63,992 nt of DNA from Mrakia gelida (lineage: Eukaryota; Basidiomycota; Tremellomycetes; Cystofilobasidiales; Mrakiaceae): contig BRON01000025.1 in NCBI GenBank assembly GCA_024345305.1, positions 1 through 63,992 on the forward strand. Direction: 5' to 3'. Both the position numbers and the translations under genes were made by a program. The notes beneath the pieces are model-generated. The model did no database searches and was not told the DNA's origin. It was given only the letters and a program-made list of their open reading frames with translations. Below are positions 31,755-42,525 of the stretch, piece by piece (position 1 is the stretch's first letter; every line of letters begins with the position of its first letter).

Positions 31755-34700
31755 CCCCGGCCGTTCCTCCTCCCTTCCTCCACCTCCATCTCGCGTCCAA
31801 CCCAAAGCCGATGAGAACCACCGGCAGCACGCTCACCACCTCCCCCAGACCAGCCCACTGTGGCTCGATCCTAAACTTCACGAACGCTCCACTCGTCAAA
31901 AGCAAAGCGAACACAAAGTAGATCAAGCACCAAACGAGCGACGCGATCATGTGCTGTCTAGCATGGGACGCGAGGTCCAGAGCAGCGATGACGGTTCGGC
32001 GAAGATCCTTCTCCCCGAAGAGGACCACTCCCGAAGCGGCGACGGCGACTTCTGATCCTGATCCGATCGACATGGCGAGGTTGGCTTGAGCGAGAGCAGG
32101 TCCGTCGTTCGTTCCGTCTCCGACGAAAGCGACTCGATGACCGTCCTGTTGAAGAGCCGAGATGAAAGCAGCCTTGTCCTTTGGGGAGCAGCCAGCTCGG
32201 ACGTCCTCGACGGGGAGGTGGATCGACCTCGCGAATCGTTCGACGGCTCCTGCGTTGTCTCCCGATAGGACGACGACCTTCTTCCCTCGCTTGATGAGAT
32301 CCTGGACGAGAGCTGCTGCTTCCGGACGAGCGACGTCTGCGAGTCCGACGGCTGCGACGAGTTCTCCTCCTAGGGTGACGGTGAAGAGAGTGAGACCGAG
32401 GGAGGTGAGGTCTTTGATGAGAGGGAGGTGCGAGGTGGAGGTGAAGTAGGGGTTGCCGCCGAGGAGAGGGTACCCCTTGAAGGTCGCTTTGATCCCCATT
32501 CCCGGAAGGGAGACGATCTTATCGAGAAGAGCGGAAGGGGCGGAGGAGGGAGGAGAGGAAGAAGGAGAAGGAGAGGAGGTGAGGAGGGTGTCGGCGAGGA
32601 GGGAGGCGATGGCTTTGGAGATGGGATGTTGGTTGGACGAGACGAGAGGGAGGATGATGTTCTCGACGCCGGCGAAGAGAATCTCGGTTCGTTCGATGGA
32701 GAAGATTCCTTGAGAGAGCGTCCCAGTCTTATCGAACGCGACCGTGTCCGTCGAGTGAGCGATTTGAAGGGCCTCGGAAGAGCGGAAGAGAACTCCTTCT
32801 CGAAGCCCTGCTCGCATGCTGGAGGCGACGACGAGAGGGACCTGCGTTTAGGTCGAGAAGAGAACGAAGCGAAGGGGTCAGCGATGAGCTCTTTGACGCT
32901 CGAAGAAGGAAGGAGTCCACTCACAGCGAGACCGATCGCGCAAGGGCACGAGATGATGAGAATGCTGAGCGCGTAGGTAATGGCGTTGACGACCGACGAC
33001 GAGGTTGTCCTTCCCTGCCCGAATCGGCCGACGAGAATCCAGACGACGAAGGAGATGACGGCGGAGACGGCAGCGATGGGAAGGATGAGAGCCGCGAATC
33101 GATCTGCGACGTCCTGGAACCTCGACCTCGACGACTGAGCTTGCTGGACCAAACCTGCGACCTTGGCGAGCGAGTTCTCGTGAACGAGTTGAGTAATCTG
33201 AACGTCGAGGGATCCGTTAAGGTTGAGGGTTCCTGCGATGACGGCGGATCCGACCTGCTTGAGGGAGGGAAGCGACTCGCCCGTCGCGGAGGACTCGTCG
33301 ACCTCTCCCGAGCCTGAGACGACGATTCCGTCCGTGGGAAGTCGAGAGTCGGCTCGGATTCGGAGGACATCGCCGTAGTGGAGAAGACTGTGGAGAAAAG
33401 AGGAGTTGAGGTCAGACGAGGCTTCAAAGTAAAGAAAAAGCAAGGGGGGGAAGAAAGAGAGAGAGAACAGGAGCTCACCGAGAATCCAACTGCCTCTCAA
33501 CCGTCTCCTTTCCGACCTGCTCGATGAGAATGACTTCCGACGACTGGAGTTGCTGAAGAGCCCGAATCGCCGAGCTTGCCGACCGTCGCGTCGCAGCCTG
33601 AACCAGTCGACCGAGGTAGATCAGGGAGATGAGGAGAGCGACGGTCTCGAAGAATGGATCGGTGAAGGGTTTCCCGACGGCCTCGAAAACGAACGCGACG
33701 AGGGAGAAGACGTAGGCGGTGATGGTGCTGAGACTGACGAGGACGTTCATGTCGACCTCGTGGAGGTAGATGATGGAACGAAGGGAGCCGGAGATGATGG
33801 GGTAGCCGACGATTTGGATGAGAGTCGTAAGGATGACCGACGCGATTCCGTACGCGAGCTGACGAGGTGGAAGAGGAGCCCAAGTAAGGACGAGGACGGG
33901 GATGCTCAGGACGATGGCCGCGAGGGTGTGAAGACCGATTCGACGAAGGTCCTTAGCGACTCGATCCTCTGCTCCTTGGAGAGCGGCGACGGGGAGGAGC
34001 TCAGGTCCGTACGGTTCGAGTTCCGCGAGAACGTCTCGAGGGTGACGAGCTCTCTCTCCTTGGGGTTCGAACGAGATCTGGTAGAATCCTCCGAGGTCGG
34101 TTCGCTGGCGAGCGTTGAACTTGTCCAGAACGTCCGAGGGAGGGATCCGGCTGAACTTGAGAGGAAGCGAGACCTGGGAGACGGATCCTCCTCCTTCGAC
34201 TCCTCGTCCGACGGGCTTGACTTGGAATCCTGTTGCGCGAGAGAGGTAGGCGGCGATGGCAGCGGGACCAATGGTTTCCGGGTCGTAGACGAGGTTCGAG
34301 ACTCCTGAGAGGTAGTCGAGACCAATGCTCTTGACGGAGGGAAGGCGAAGGATGGCTCGATTGACTTTAGCTAAGCAGTCGATGCAGTCCATTCCGGTGA
34401 TCTCGAGAGTGAGGGGTTCGGTTCCGAAGGAGGAGGGAGTGGAGGGAGGGAGTGGTTGGAAGCCTGCTGGGAGTTCTTCGACCTGGTTGCACGTCGAGAC
34501 CTTGGGTGGAGGGACGGAAGTGGTCGTCTTGCTTTCGGGGACGAAGCAGCACGCGTTCCCCATGCAGAGGGTCTTAAGGACTCGGCAGCACTTCCTCATC
34601 CTTCCCAGGAGCGATTGGAGAGGGTCGGAGGAGTTTCGGTCGAAGGGAGAGGGAGAGGATGGGAGGAGGAGTTTGGCAGTAGCGTCTGGGGGGAGGAGGG

Positions 34701-35279
34701 GAGGAGAGAGCAAGTTAAGAAAACGAAGGAAAGGTCAAAGTTCACTTCAGACCGAAACGGAATTAAACGGAAGCAAAACGAGCGAGTATGGAAACTTACC
34801 AGACAGGGACAATCCGACGGTACCCGAGGAATCTCGAAGGACGACCTCGACGCAACAGACGCAGAGGGAATCTGGAAAACAAAAAGAAGGAAGCCGGCGA
34901 GAGAGGGTGAGCTCGGATCGATCGAGGCTCTGGGCTCTCCTCCTCTTCCACCCGCTGCTACTAGCTAGAGGGAAGGGAAACTCGGATCTGGGCATGTAGG
35001 GAAGAACGTACCGTCGTCCTCGTCGTCGCCGTCGACGTTCTTGTGAGCCTCCTCCTCCTTGAGCTCGTCGGAGCAGCAGCCGCCCTTCTCGTCGTGAGCA
35101 TGGCCGTCGTCGTCTGACTCCACATCCTCCTTCTCCGCACCGCAACAGCTATCCTGACATCCCGCCTTCTTCTCCTCTACGGCCCTTGACGTTTCCTGGA
35201 CGACCACGGGGACGGAGGGAGCGTGAGGGTGAGGGTGAGGGTGAGAGTGAGAGGGAGGGGAGGGGGAGGGAGAAACCAT
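31747..35279 (-). CDS. P1B-type heavy-metal transporting ATPase (Pca1/Crp1-like)
   Basis: Five exons join in frame: 35012-35279, 34800-34871, 33479-34685, 32925-33387 and 31747-32841. They total 3105 nt, or 1034 residues. I start at the ATG at 35279; the frame is open upstream but without ATG. Order of parts: a His/Pro stretch; Cys clusters (GCQDSCCGA, GGCCSDE, CVCC, RKCCRVLKTLCMGNACC); a metal-binding HMA domain with MDCIDC (about residue 200); membrane spans; the phosphatase motif ATGESLP; the ion-channel motif SCPCAIGLA, which defines P1B pumps; DKTGTLSQG with the phosphorylated Asp (about 707); the HP motif of the nucleotide domain (QHPISKAIA); and GDGTNDGPALA. Fungal relatives export cadmium or copper at the plasma membrane, with the Cys-rich N-terminus sensing metal. 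The C-terminus ends inside a solo LTR. Confidence 0.92.
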
Positions 35280-35315
35280 GGAGGGAACGAAGGGATGGGG
35301 AGGAGAACACGCCAC

Positions 35316-36880
35316 GAAGCCGAGGGGGAAGAGAAAGGAGGAAGAAAGGGAACGGAGAGAAGAGGGAACGGGAAGGGAAGGAGTGGTGGCTGGGGAAGGG
35401 AAAGGAGAAGAGAGGGAGAGAGAGAGAAGGGAGCGCCCCCGCTGCGCTTCGCAGTGTCATCCTTAAGCGAGTCTCCTCCGCTGCGAGAATAATTTGGTCC
35501 CGTTTCCAGTTCGCTCCTTCCCTTCAATCTCCTTCACTCCCCTCTCCTCTTCTCGAGGTCGGTGAACCTCGCGTGAGACTATTGTCCCTTTCGTCGCGAG
35601 TCTAGAGAGCTCTAGGAAGATGCTCGAAGCGTCCCTCTGGGAGTGTCTTCCCTGAGCTGGAAGGAGGAGGGAACGAGACCTCGACGGAGGGGACGACGAT
35701 GGGGGATGGGAGTGGGGTGGTCAGGAGGGACTGAGCGAAGCTATTCCTGGTGTTGTTTTGAGACGGCGAGAGGGAGACGGAAAAGGAAAGAGGGTGTGAT
35801 TGTGAGGTGAGGTGAGTCGTTCGTTCTTTCTTCTCCTTCTCGTTCCTTCGTTGGATCTTCTTTCTAGAGACTCGAACGAGCTCTAGCAGACTCAGCTACT
35901 GCTCGTCTCTCTGTACAGGTATAGACTAGAGCTCGTTGCCGTAATTGTACGAAATAAATAAGCTCCAAGTAAAGTTTTGCACGAGGCGGAGACCTCGAAT
36001 CGATGAAGTCGAGCTCAGCTCTCTCCTCCTCCTCCATCTCTCCTATGCGTGATCTCGTCTCTAGAAAGCTGATTTTTTCGTTGGAAGGGGAAATAGATTC
36101 AAAATAGATATATTCCGGACTGATATTTCTTCTCCGAACGATTCACTGCTAGGCTCGACGAGTTGCGGAGGCAAACATTTCAGAAGTCGGAACTCTGAGC
36201 TCCTCTCGTTCGTTCGACTCCCACTCCGACCTTTCTCTCGACCTTTCTTTCCATTCAACAGCACCACCACTCCCTTCTTCCGCAAGATGGATCTATGGTG
36301 GACTGGTTACAGCTGAGAAAAGCTCTCGATCGGGTAGATGATGGATGGGAGGAGATCGAGGCTTCGATTTGGTGAGCTCGTTCGTTTCCTTCCTCGCGCT
36401 CGCCTCCACCTTCCGCTCCCCCTCCTTCCCTCCATACGACCGGAATCGTGCTGGAAGTTCTTTGTGGTTGATGGGGTTAGGTAGGTTCCACCTCTCAACT
36501 TTCACTCAGACTATATACCCACTCCTCCTCAAACATGATTCTCGTTTTGAGCTCCTCCTCCTCCCTCCCCTCCCAAAAGTTGAGTCTCGATCCTAACTCT
36601 TCGTTCTTTCTTTTCTTGGATTCCTATAGCTCGCCCCATTCCTTTCCACCTACTCCCACCATACTCTCGTCACCCGGTTCATCTCCAGCTATCTTGACAG
36701 CTCCTGCGCTTGCGCTCCTTCCTCTTTCGCTCGTTTCGTTGGAGTAGCTTCGACGAGAGCTTCGACGAGTGAGTTCCCTCTTGGTTTGGCGGCTTTGATG
36801 GAACGGGAGGGACCATCTGTACTGTATGGAGCGTACTAGGTGCGGGATGTGGTTAAGGACGTTGGTCTAGGGTCTGTTCT
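35316..36880. other. Promoter side of the ATPase gene and intergenic DNA
   Basis: No supported gene. The first 200 bp upstream of the ATPase start are purine-rich on the plus strand (GGGAGAGAGAGAG-like), which is pyrimidine-rich on the coding strand, as is common in leaders of this genome. I see no clear TATA box or metal-response element. Confidence 0.4.
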
Positions 36881-37610
36881 CGCTGTAGAACGAAGTAGCT
36901 CGAGCTGACCTCGCTCCTCCTTCCTCCCCTCCCACCACCCTCTCCCCTACCCCTTCAGTCATTCTTCAGCACCGCTCCCACCAACTCTCACCAACCCACT
37001 ACCATCCTTCAACTCTATCGTCCTTCAGCTCGGCCCCCCACTCCCTCGTTCGCTCGTACTCGACACTCGTTCGCTCATATAAGCTCCACCTCCCCTTCCC
37101 TCCCCTCCTTCCCTCCTCGACCTTGCTCCTTCCCCCCTCCTTCCCCTACCGCCTACCACTCTCTCCAACCATTCTCCGCCACCTGCTCAACACCTCCAAC
37201 ACACCAACAACGCTCTCTCTCCCAAAGTGAGTGAGAGTGTGACTGGGTGAAGAAAAGAAGGAAGGAAGGTGAGGAGGGTAAAGGGGTGAATTAGAAATAG
37301 GAAAGTGAAGGAAAAGTAAAGTAATGGTGTTGGAGTAATAGGGAAGTTGGTTTGAGAAGGTTCGGGAAAGAGAAAGTGAAGAAGGGAAGAAGAAGTGGAA
37401 AGCTTGGGTGAGAAAGTTGGTGAAATGAGGAGAGATTGGGGAAAGGGTGAGAGTGTAGAGAATGTGGAAAAGAGTAAGAAAGTGAAGTGAGAGGGTGGTA
37501 GTGGTAGGAAAGTGGGGGAGGGTGTAGAAGTGAGAAAGGAAGGTGAAGGGAGTGAAAAAGTGTTGGGGTGAAGAAAAGAAGGAAGGAAAGTGATCAGGGG
37601 AAGTGTAGGA
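36880..37610. repeat. Low-complexity block switching from pyrimidine-rich to purine-rich
   Basis: The plus strand is C/T-rich from about 36880 to 37225 and G/A-rich from there to the copia LTR at 37611. The phrase GGTGAAGAAAAGAAGGAAGG appears near 37246 and again near 37566, roughly 320 bp apart, about twice the 158-bp period of the satellite at 54851. This suggests a diverged relative of that satellite. Confidence 0.5.
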
Positions 37611-37916
37611 TGTTGTGAGGTGTCGGCTCTGGAGGAGGATGGTCTTCAGTACAAGTAATATATAAACGAGATATAGTAGCGAGAGACGGTAGAACTCACC
37701 TGGAGGAGGATGGTCTTCAGTACAAGTGAAGACCTCCTCCTTTCAGTGCGAGCCCTCCTTATATACTCTACGAGAGCCCTCCGCAGCATCTATGACATAT
37801 CTACTATTACAAGAGATGACTAAGCTACCTACGGAGAAACTACTAGAACTATAGAGAAGAGAGAAGGTGCTAGAAACGACTCGACGCGGCTCGTCTCAAT
37901 GACGCACTTCTCAACA
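37611..37916 (-). mobile_element. Copia 3' LTR
   Basis: 306 bp, TGTTGTGAGG to TTCTCAACA on the plus strand. It holds two copies of CTGGAGGAGGATGGTCTTCA 71 bp apart. These form the acceptor region and the donor region of the possible 71-nt intron described for the 5' LTR (here 37629-37699). Confidence 0.92.
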
Positions 37917-40900
37917 CTCCCACTCAATGAGATGAGCTGCGTCCTCATCCTTATCCCTGACTCCTAGAATTCTTCGATGCTTCTCAAACTTCTCTCGTCC
38001 AAGAGCCTTCGTGAAGATGTCGGCGGTCATCGCGTCCGTCGGGCAGAAGGAGAGTGCGATCGTCTTGTTTTGGTATAGTTCGCGACCGTACTTGTAGGCG
38101 ATGTCGATGTGTTTCGTTCGCTCGGAATGGCGACCGTTCTGCGTGGTTGTAATGGCTGATTGGTTGTCGACATGGACGGGGATGGTGGGGACTTCGTATC
38201 CGAGTTGAGAAACGAGTTTCGAGAGCCAGAGGAGATTCTGAGCTCCCTGCGAGAGAGCGATGAACTCCGCCTCTGTCGAGGACTTGGAGATTGCTCTCTG
38301 TCTTCTGCTTGCCCAAACGACTGTGCTGCCGTAGAGCTTGACGACGTAGCCCGTGGTTGATCGACGCGTTTCGTGATCGCCCGCGTAGTCCGCGTCCGTC
38401 CACATCTCGAGCAACGGAGCTTCTTGGTTTCCTCCCAAGACTAGGCCAAGATGTGATGTTCCTGCTAGATAGCGGAAGATCCGATGGATCGCTGACCAGT
38501 GGATCTCTCGGGGGTCGCTACTGAATCGACTCACGACTCCCACTGAGAAGGCGAGGTCGGGTCTCGTGCAAACCATGAGATACATGAGTGATCCGACAGC
38601 CTGGAGATACCGACTTTGGTTTACTCGCTCTAGATCCTGCTTCGAAAGGTCCTGCTCGATCATGAGCTGCTTGTGCTCGTCCATCGGAGTTCGGGCTGGT
38701 CTCAAAGTCGACGTGTCGAAGCGGCTTAGAACCTCCTTGACGTATCGTGACTGAGATAAGGTGATCGTCCTACGAGATCGATCCCTCTTGACTTTCATCC
38801 CGAGCATCAAACCGTCTGAGAGATCGCCTCGGTCGTCGATCGTGAATGCTTCTTTGGTGAGACGCATGATCTCGTCGATTTCCTTTTCTGAGGAAGCTGC
38901 GACCGCGAAGTCGTCAACGTACTGGATCAGCATCCGTCTCTTCTTGTCCTTCCAACCCACGTATAGGCAGGTGTCTGCTTCGAAAACCTCCAGATCGATG
39001 GTGGTGAAGAAGGAACGAGAATGGTTCGCAAACGCGAGGGGCGATTGCTTGAGTCCGTAAATCGCCTTGAGGAGATGAGCGACTAGCTTCTTCCCCCCTT
39101 CGCCCCTCGTTTCGTAACCAGTTGGCTGATCCATATAGACGGTTTCGACGAGTCGGGCGGTAAGAAAGGCGGTCTTAAAGTCTCCTTGTCGGAGCTCTAG
39201 GTCTTCGCGTGCCGCGATAGTGAGAAAGGTTCGGAAAGAGTTCAGGTGCAGGACAGGCGCGTAGGTTTCGTTGTAGTCGATCCCGTCGCGTTGGGTGTAT
39301 CCCTTGGCGACCCATCTTGCCTTGAACTTTTCGACCTTCCCCCCCTTGTCTCGCTTGAGCGCGTAGACCCACCTTCCTCCCACTGCCTTCGTGTCGAGAG
39401 GAAGTTCAGTCAGTTCCCAAACTCCGTTTGCTTCCATTGATTCCATCTCAGCGTCCATGGCTTGTTTCCAGAACGCCGAGTGAGGAGAAGATAGTGCTTC
39501 CTTCGTTGAAGATGGTACTGCTGGTTCAGGTAGCGCTGCGAGATCCGGGGTGATGTCTGGGTGGGCGAGACGAACAAAGTTCACGAATTCTTCTGGTTGA
39601 ACTTCGCGCTTTCGATTTCGCATACCTCTCCCATAGCTCCCACTGTCGTCGACCACGTCTTGATCAACGACAGGGACGTACTCCCAAGATGGTTTTGCTT
39701 GTTTGGGAGTTGGAGGTTTCAACGGAACGACGTCGGGGATGTCCGCGTCTTCCTCGACCTCTTCGATCCTGGGAGCCGTCAGATCCAGCGTCACCATCTT
39801 CCCCCCTAGCGAGTTTTGCGGCAGTTGCTCGTCGAACTCAACGTTTCGGGAGTAGTAGATCTTTCCAGTGTCGGTCCTCAGCAATCGATAAGCCTTCTTC
39901 CCATGGTCTTCGCCGTAGCCAAGAAGGATCGTTTGGATCGTCTTCGACTCGTGCTTCTGACGGTCGGGGTTGTGAGCGTAGGCAATCGAGCCAAACGTTC
40001 GGAGATGGGCAAGGGGAGGTTTTTCCTCGTAGTACGCTTCGTAGGGCGTCTTCCCTCTGTTCGGCGAGGAGGGGAGGCGGTTGATTAGATAAGTCGCGGT
40101 CATCATTGCCTCGACCCAGAAACGCCTCCGATCTCCTGGAAGATTCTCTGAGTCGTGCAGTAGACACGTGATCTTCTCTTCTAGGGTTCGATTTCCTCGC
40201 TCTACCTTCCCATTCTGCTCGGGTGTCGCGGGAATCGTTGTTTCAGCCTTGATCCCCTCCTTTTTGAGGTAAGCTTTGAATGCGTGTGAGGTGAACTCCC
40301 CGCCGTTATCCGACCGTAGGACCTTCACCTTCTGATCTCTCTCCTTCTCGACCTGAGTCTTCCAGACCTTAAAAGTCTCCAATGCTTCGGACTTTCGCTC
40401 GAGGGCGTATGTCCAGTGGAAGTTCGTCGCGTCATCCCAGATCGCCAACATGTAGCGCTTTCTAGTAATTGACTCAACCGGCATTGGTCCCTGGAGGTCG
40501 GTATGTACGCGTGCGAGAGGAGTGGAGGATCGGCTCGTGCTGTCGTGGAATGGTGACTTGTGTTGTTTCCCTTTTAGGCAAACGACGCACGGCGTTTCTT
40601 TGATTTTGTTGAAGTCCTCCTCGTTGATTTTTGGGATGACTCCGTCGGCTGAGAGTCTCCTCATCGCAGTGACTGACGCGTGTCCCAACCTCCGGTGAAG
40701 AAGAACTGCTTGGTCGGCCGTTGCCGTCTCGTTGATGACGAGGGCTGCGCTCGTCTCTTTTGAGATCTTATCTTCCGTTTGGTCCGCGTCGTCCGGCTTT
40801 GGTTCGATTTCGAGTCTCCAGAGGTTTTTCCTCCATGACTTTCCTACCAGCAAGACTTCCCCATTCTTCCTGAATGTGCAACCCTGCTGAGAGAACTCGA

Positions 40901-42129
40901 CCGTCGCGCCTCTAGCCGTCAGCTGCCCAATGGAGATGAGGTTCGGGAAATTTGGGATGAAGTAGACGTCATGAATGATCGTCTTCCTCTTTCGATTCCC
41001 AACGGTCGCGATGACTTTCAGATTGCCGATTCCGACCGTTTTGATGACTTTGCTGCTGGCGACTTTGACTGAGGTTTCGAAGGGTTTGTAGTCGCTCAGC
41101 TTGCTACGGTCGTTGCAGATGTGATTCGAGCATCCACTATCGGCAATCCAATCCTCCTCGGCGACGGCGAAAATTGTCTCGTCGTCACCTACCCCTGCGG
41201 CCGCTGAGAACCCCCAATCCCCCGAAATCGAGCTCGTCGAGTTGGCTTCCTCCTTCCGACGCCCACCTCCTTCCTTCCTGAACCTTCCTCCCTTCTTCCC
41301 ACCCTTCCTATCCTTCGGCTTCCCAACTACGTCCCAACATTCCGCCTTGAAGTGTCCCTTCTTCCCGCAGTGGTGACATCTTGCGTCCACCTTGTCAACC
41401 TTCATCGCCGAATCTTCCTTTGGAGTGACGTCCGATCGTGAGGTTTTGGTGCGGGTGTGGGTGAGTAGAGCGGTGGTGACTACTTTTGGTGTGAGCTCTT
41501 TTCCGGATTCTTGGTAGGAGAGGGAGAGGACGTCGGTGAAGGTTTCGAGCGATTTGGGGAGACCTGCGAGGAACTGAAGGGCGAGCTGTTCTGGGTTCTT
41601 GACGATGTCCATGCCGAGAGTCGTCGCCTCATCGAGGATTTCTTCGAATTCGTCGATGTATGACTGTACCGACGAACTCTCATCCATGCGGAGGTCTCGG
41701 AGCTTTCGTTGAACCATCATCTTCCCTGCTGTTCCTTCGACTCGATGAGCGACTTTGAGCGTTTCCCAGGCTTCGCTCGCGAGCTCAGCCGAGGATATTT
41801 TCATCAGTTCTCGGTCGCTCACGGCCATCTGGATCCTGTGGAGTGCGAATTCGTTTCGAGCATCCCAGTCGTCTTGTTTCGCGAGAAGCTCTTCGCTTCC
41901 CAAGGGAAGGGGAACGTCCTCGGGCTTCTCCGAGGTTGAGCTCGTCCTTTTTCCTTCCCTGCCTTCGTCGCCTCTTTCTGGTCTCTTCTCTTGTCCGAGG
42001 ACCAGAGACTTGCACTTGGATTCTGCTAGAGCAATCATCATGCGGATAGACCAGGTCTGGTAGTTTCGACTGTCCAGAGGCTCCAGCTTGAAGAACCGAT
42101 GCGTCTCGAGACGAGGAGTTGTGGTGTTG
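37911..42129 (-). CDS. Copia gag-pol polyprotein, 3' of the gypsy insertion
   Basis: One uninterrupted frame of about 1,405 codons. In order: a gag domain (from about FFKLEPLDSRNYQTWSIRMM); a CCHC zinc knuckle CHHCGKKGHFKAEC; the protease DSGCSNHI; the integrase with HRRLGH, CVVCLKGK, DLQGPM and SDNGGEF; a GKR/copia-type insert; the reverse transcriptase with WVAKGYTQ and the catalytic YVDDFAVAA; and RNase H with DADYAGD and STEAEFIALS. The order protease-integrase-RT-RNase H defines Ty1/copia. Only the first six codons are elsewhere (54482-54465). At its 5' end the frame continues without a stop into the gypsy LTR as far as a TTG codon near 42230, but no ATG occurs there. The first in-frame ATG is in WSIRMM. 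Confidence 0.92.
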
Positions 42130-42488
42130 TGTGAGGATCGAGCAAGGAGCGGGGATGGCGAGGGAACGAGAGCGACGCGACGAAGAGAAGTCAGGTGCTT
42201 ATCGAGGAACGAGGACGAGGTATGATCCAAAGGTGATTCAAGATAGAGGTTAGAAAGTGAAAAGCGAGGCGAACATATTTAAGGGAGGCGAAGCGATCAA
42301 AGGGAAGAAAGAACAAAAGACTTTGAAGGCTGAAACGATAACAGGGGAAGAGTTATGAACAAAGGGACAAAGGCAGAACGCGTAGCTGAGAACAAAGGAC
42401 TAGTAGCGGTGAAAGGGAAGTAGGGGGAAGAAAGGGAAAGAGTAAGGGAGAGTGAAACAAGAAGGAGCTGAAACCTGATTCCCTGACA
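42130..42488 (-). mobile_element. Gypsy LTR 1
   Basis: 359 bp, TGTGAGGATCGAG to GATTCCCTGACA on the plus strand. This is the 3' LTR of the first internal region. On its right lies the polypurine tract, read as GATGGGGGATTA on the minus strand. Confidence 0.93.
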
Positions 42489-42525
42489 TAATCCCCCATC
42501 TAAGACGCGAAGGTCTCTCGAGCGT

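Noticed and set aside
32428..32976. Plus-strand ORF of 182 codons within the ATPase gene, and the 252-codon one at 33550-34308
   Set aside because: Both lie antisense to well-defined ATPase exons and have skewed charged composition.
35012..35315. ATPase start at 35315
   Set aside because: The codon there is GTG. The first ATG in frame is at 35279, and the 12 extra residues carry no recognisable feature.
42130..42230. A copia protein extended upstream into the gypsy LTR
   Set aside because: The frame is open through the LTR only back to a TTG codon. There is no ATG, so the LTR does not donate a start; the apparent fusion is just absence of stops.
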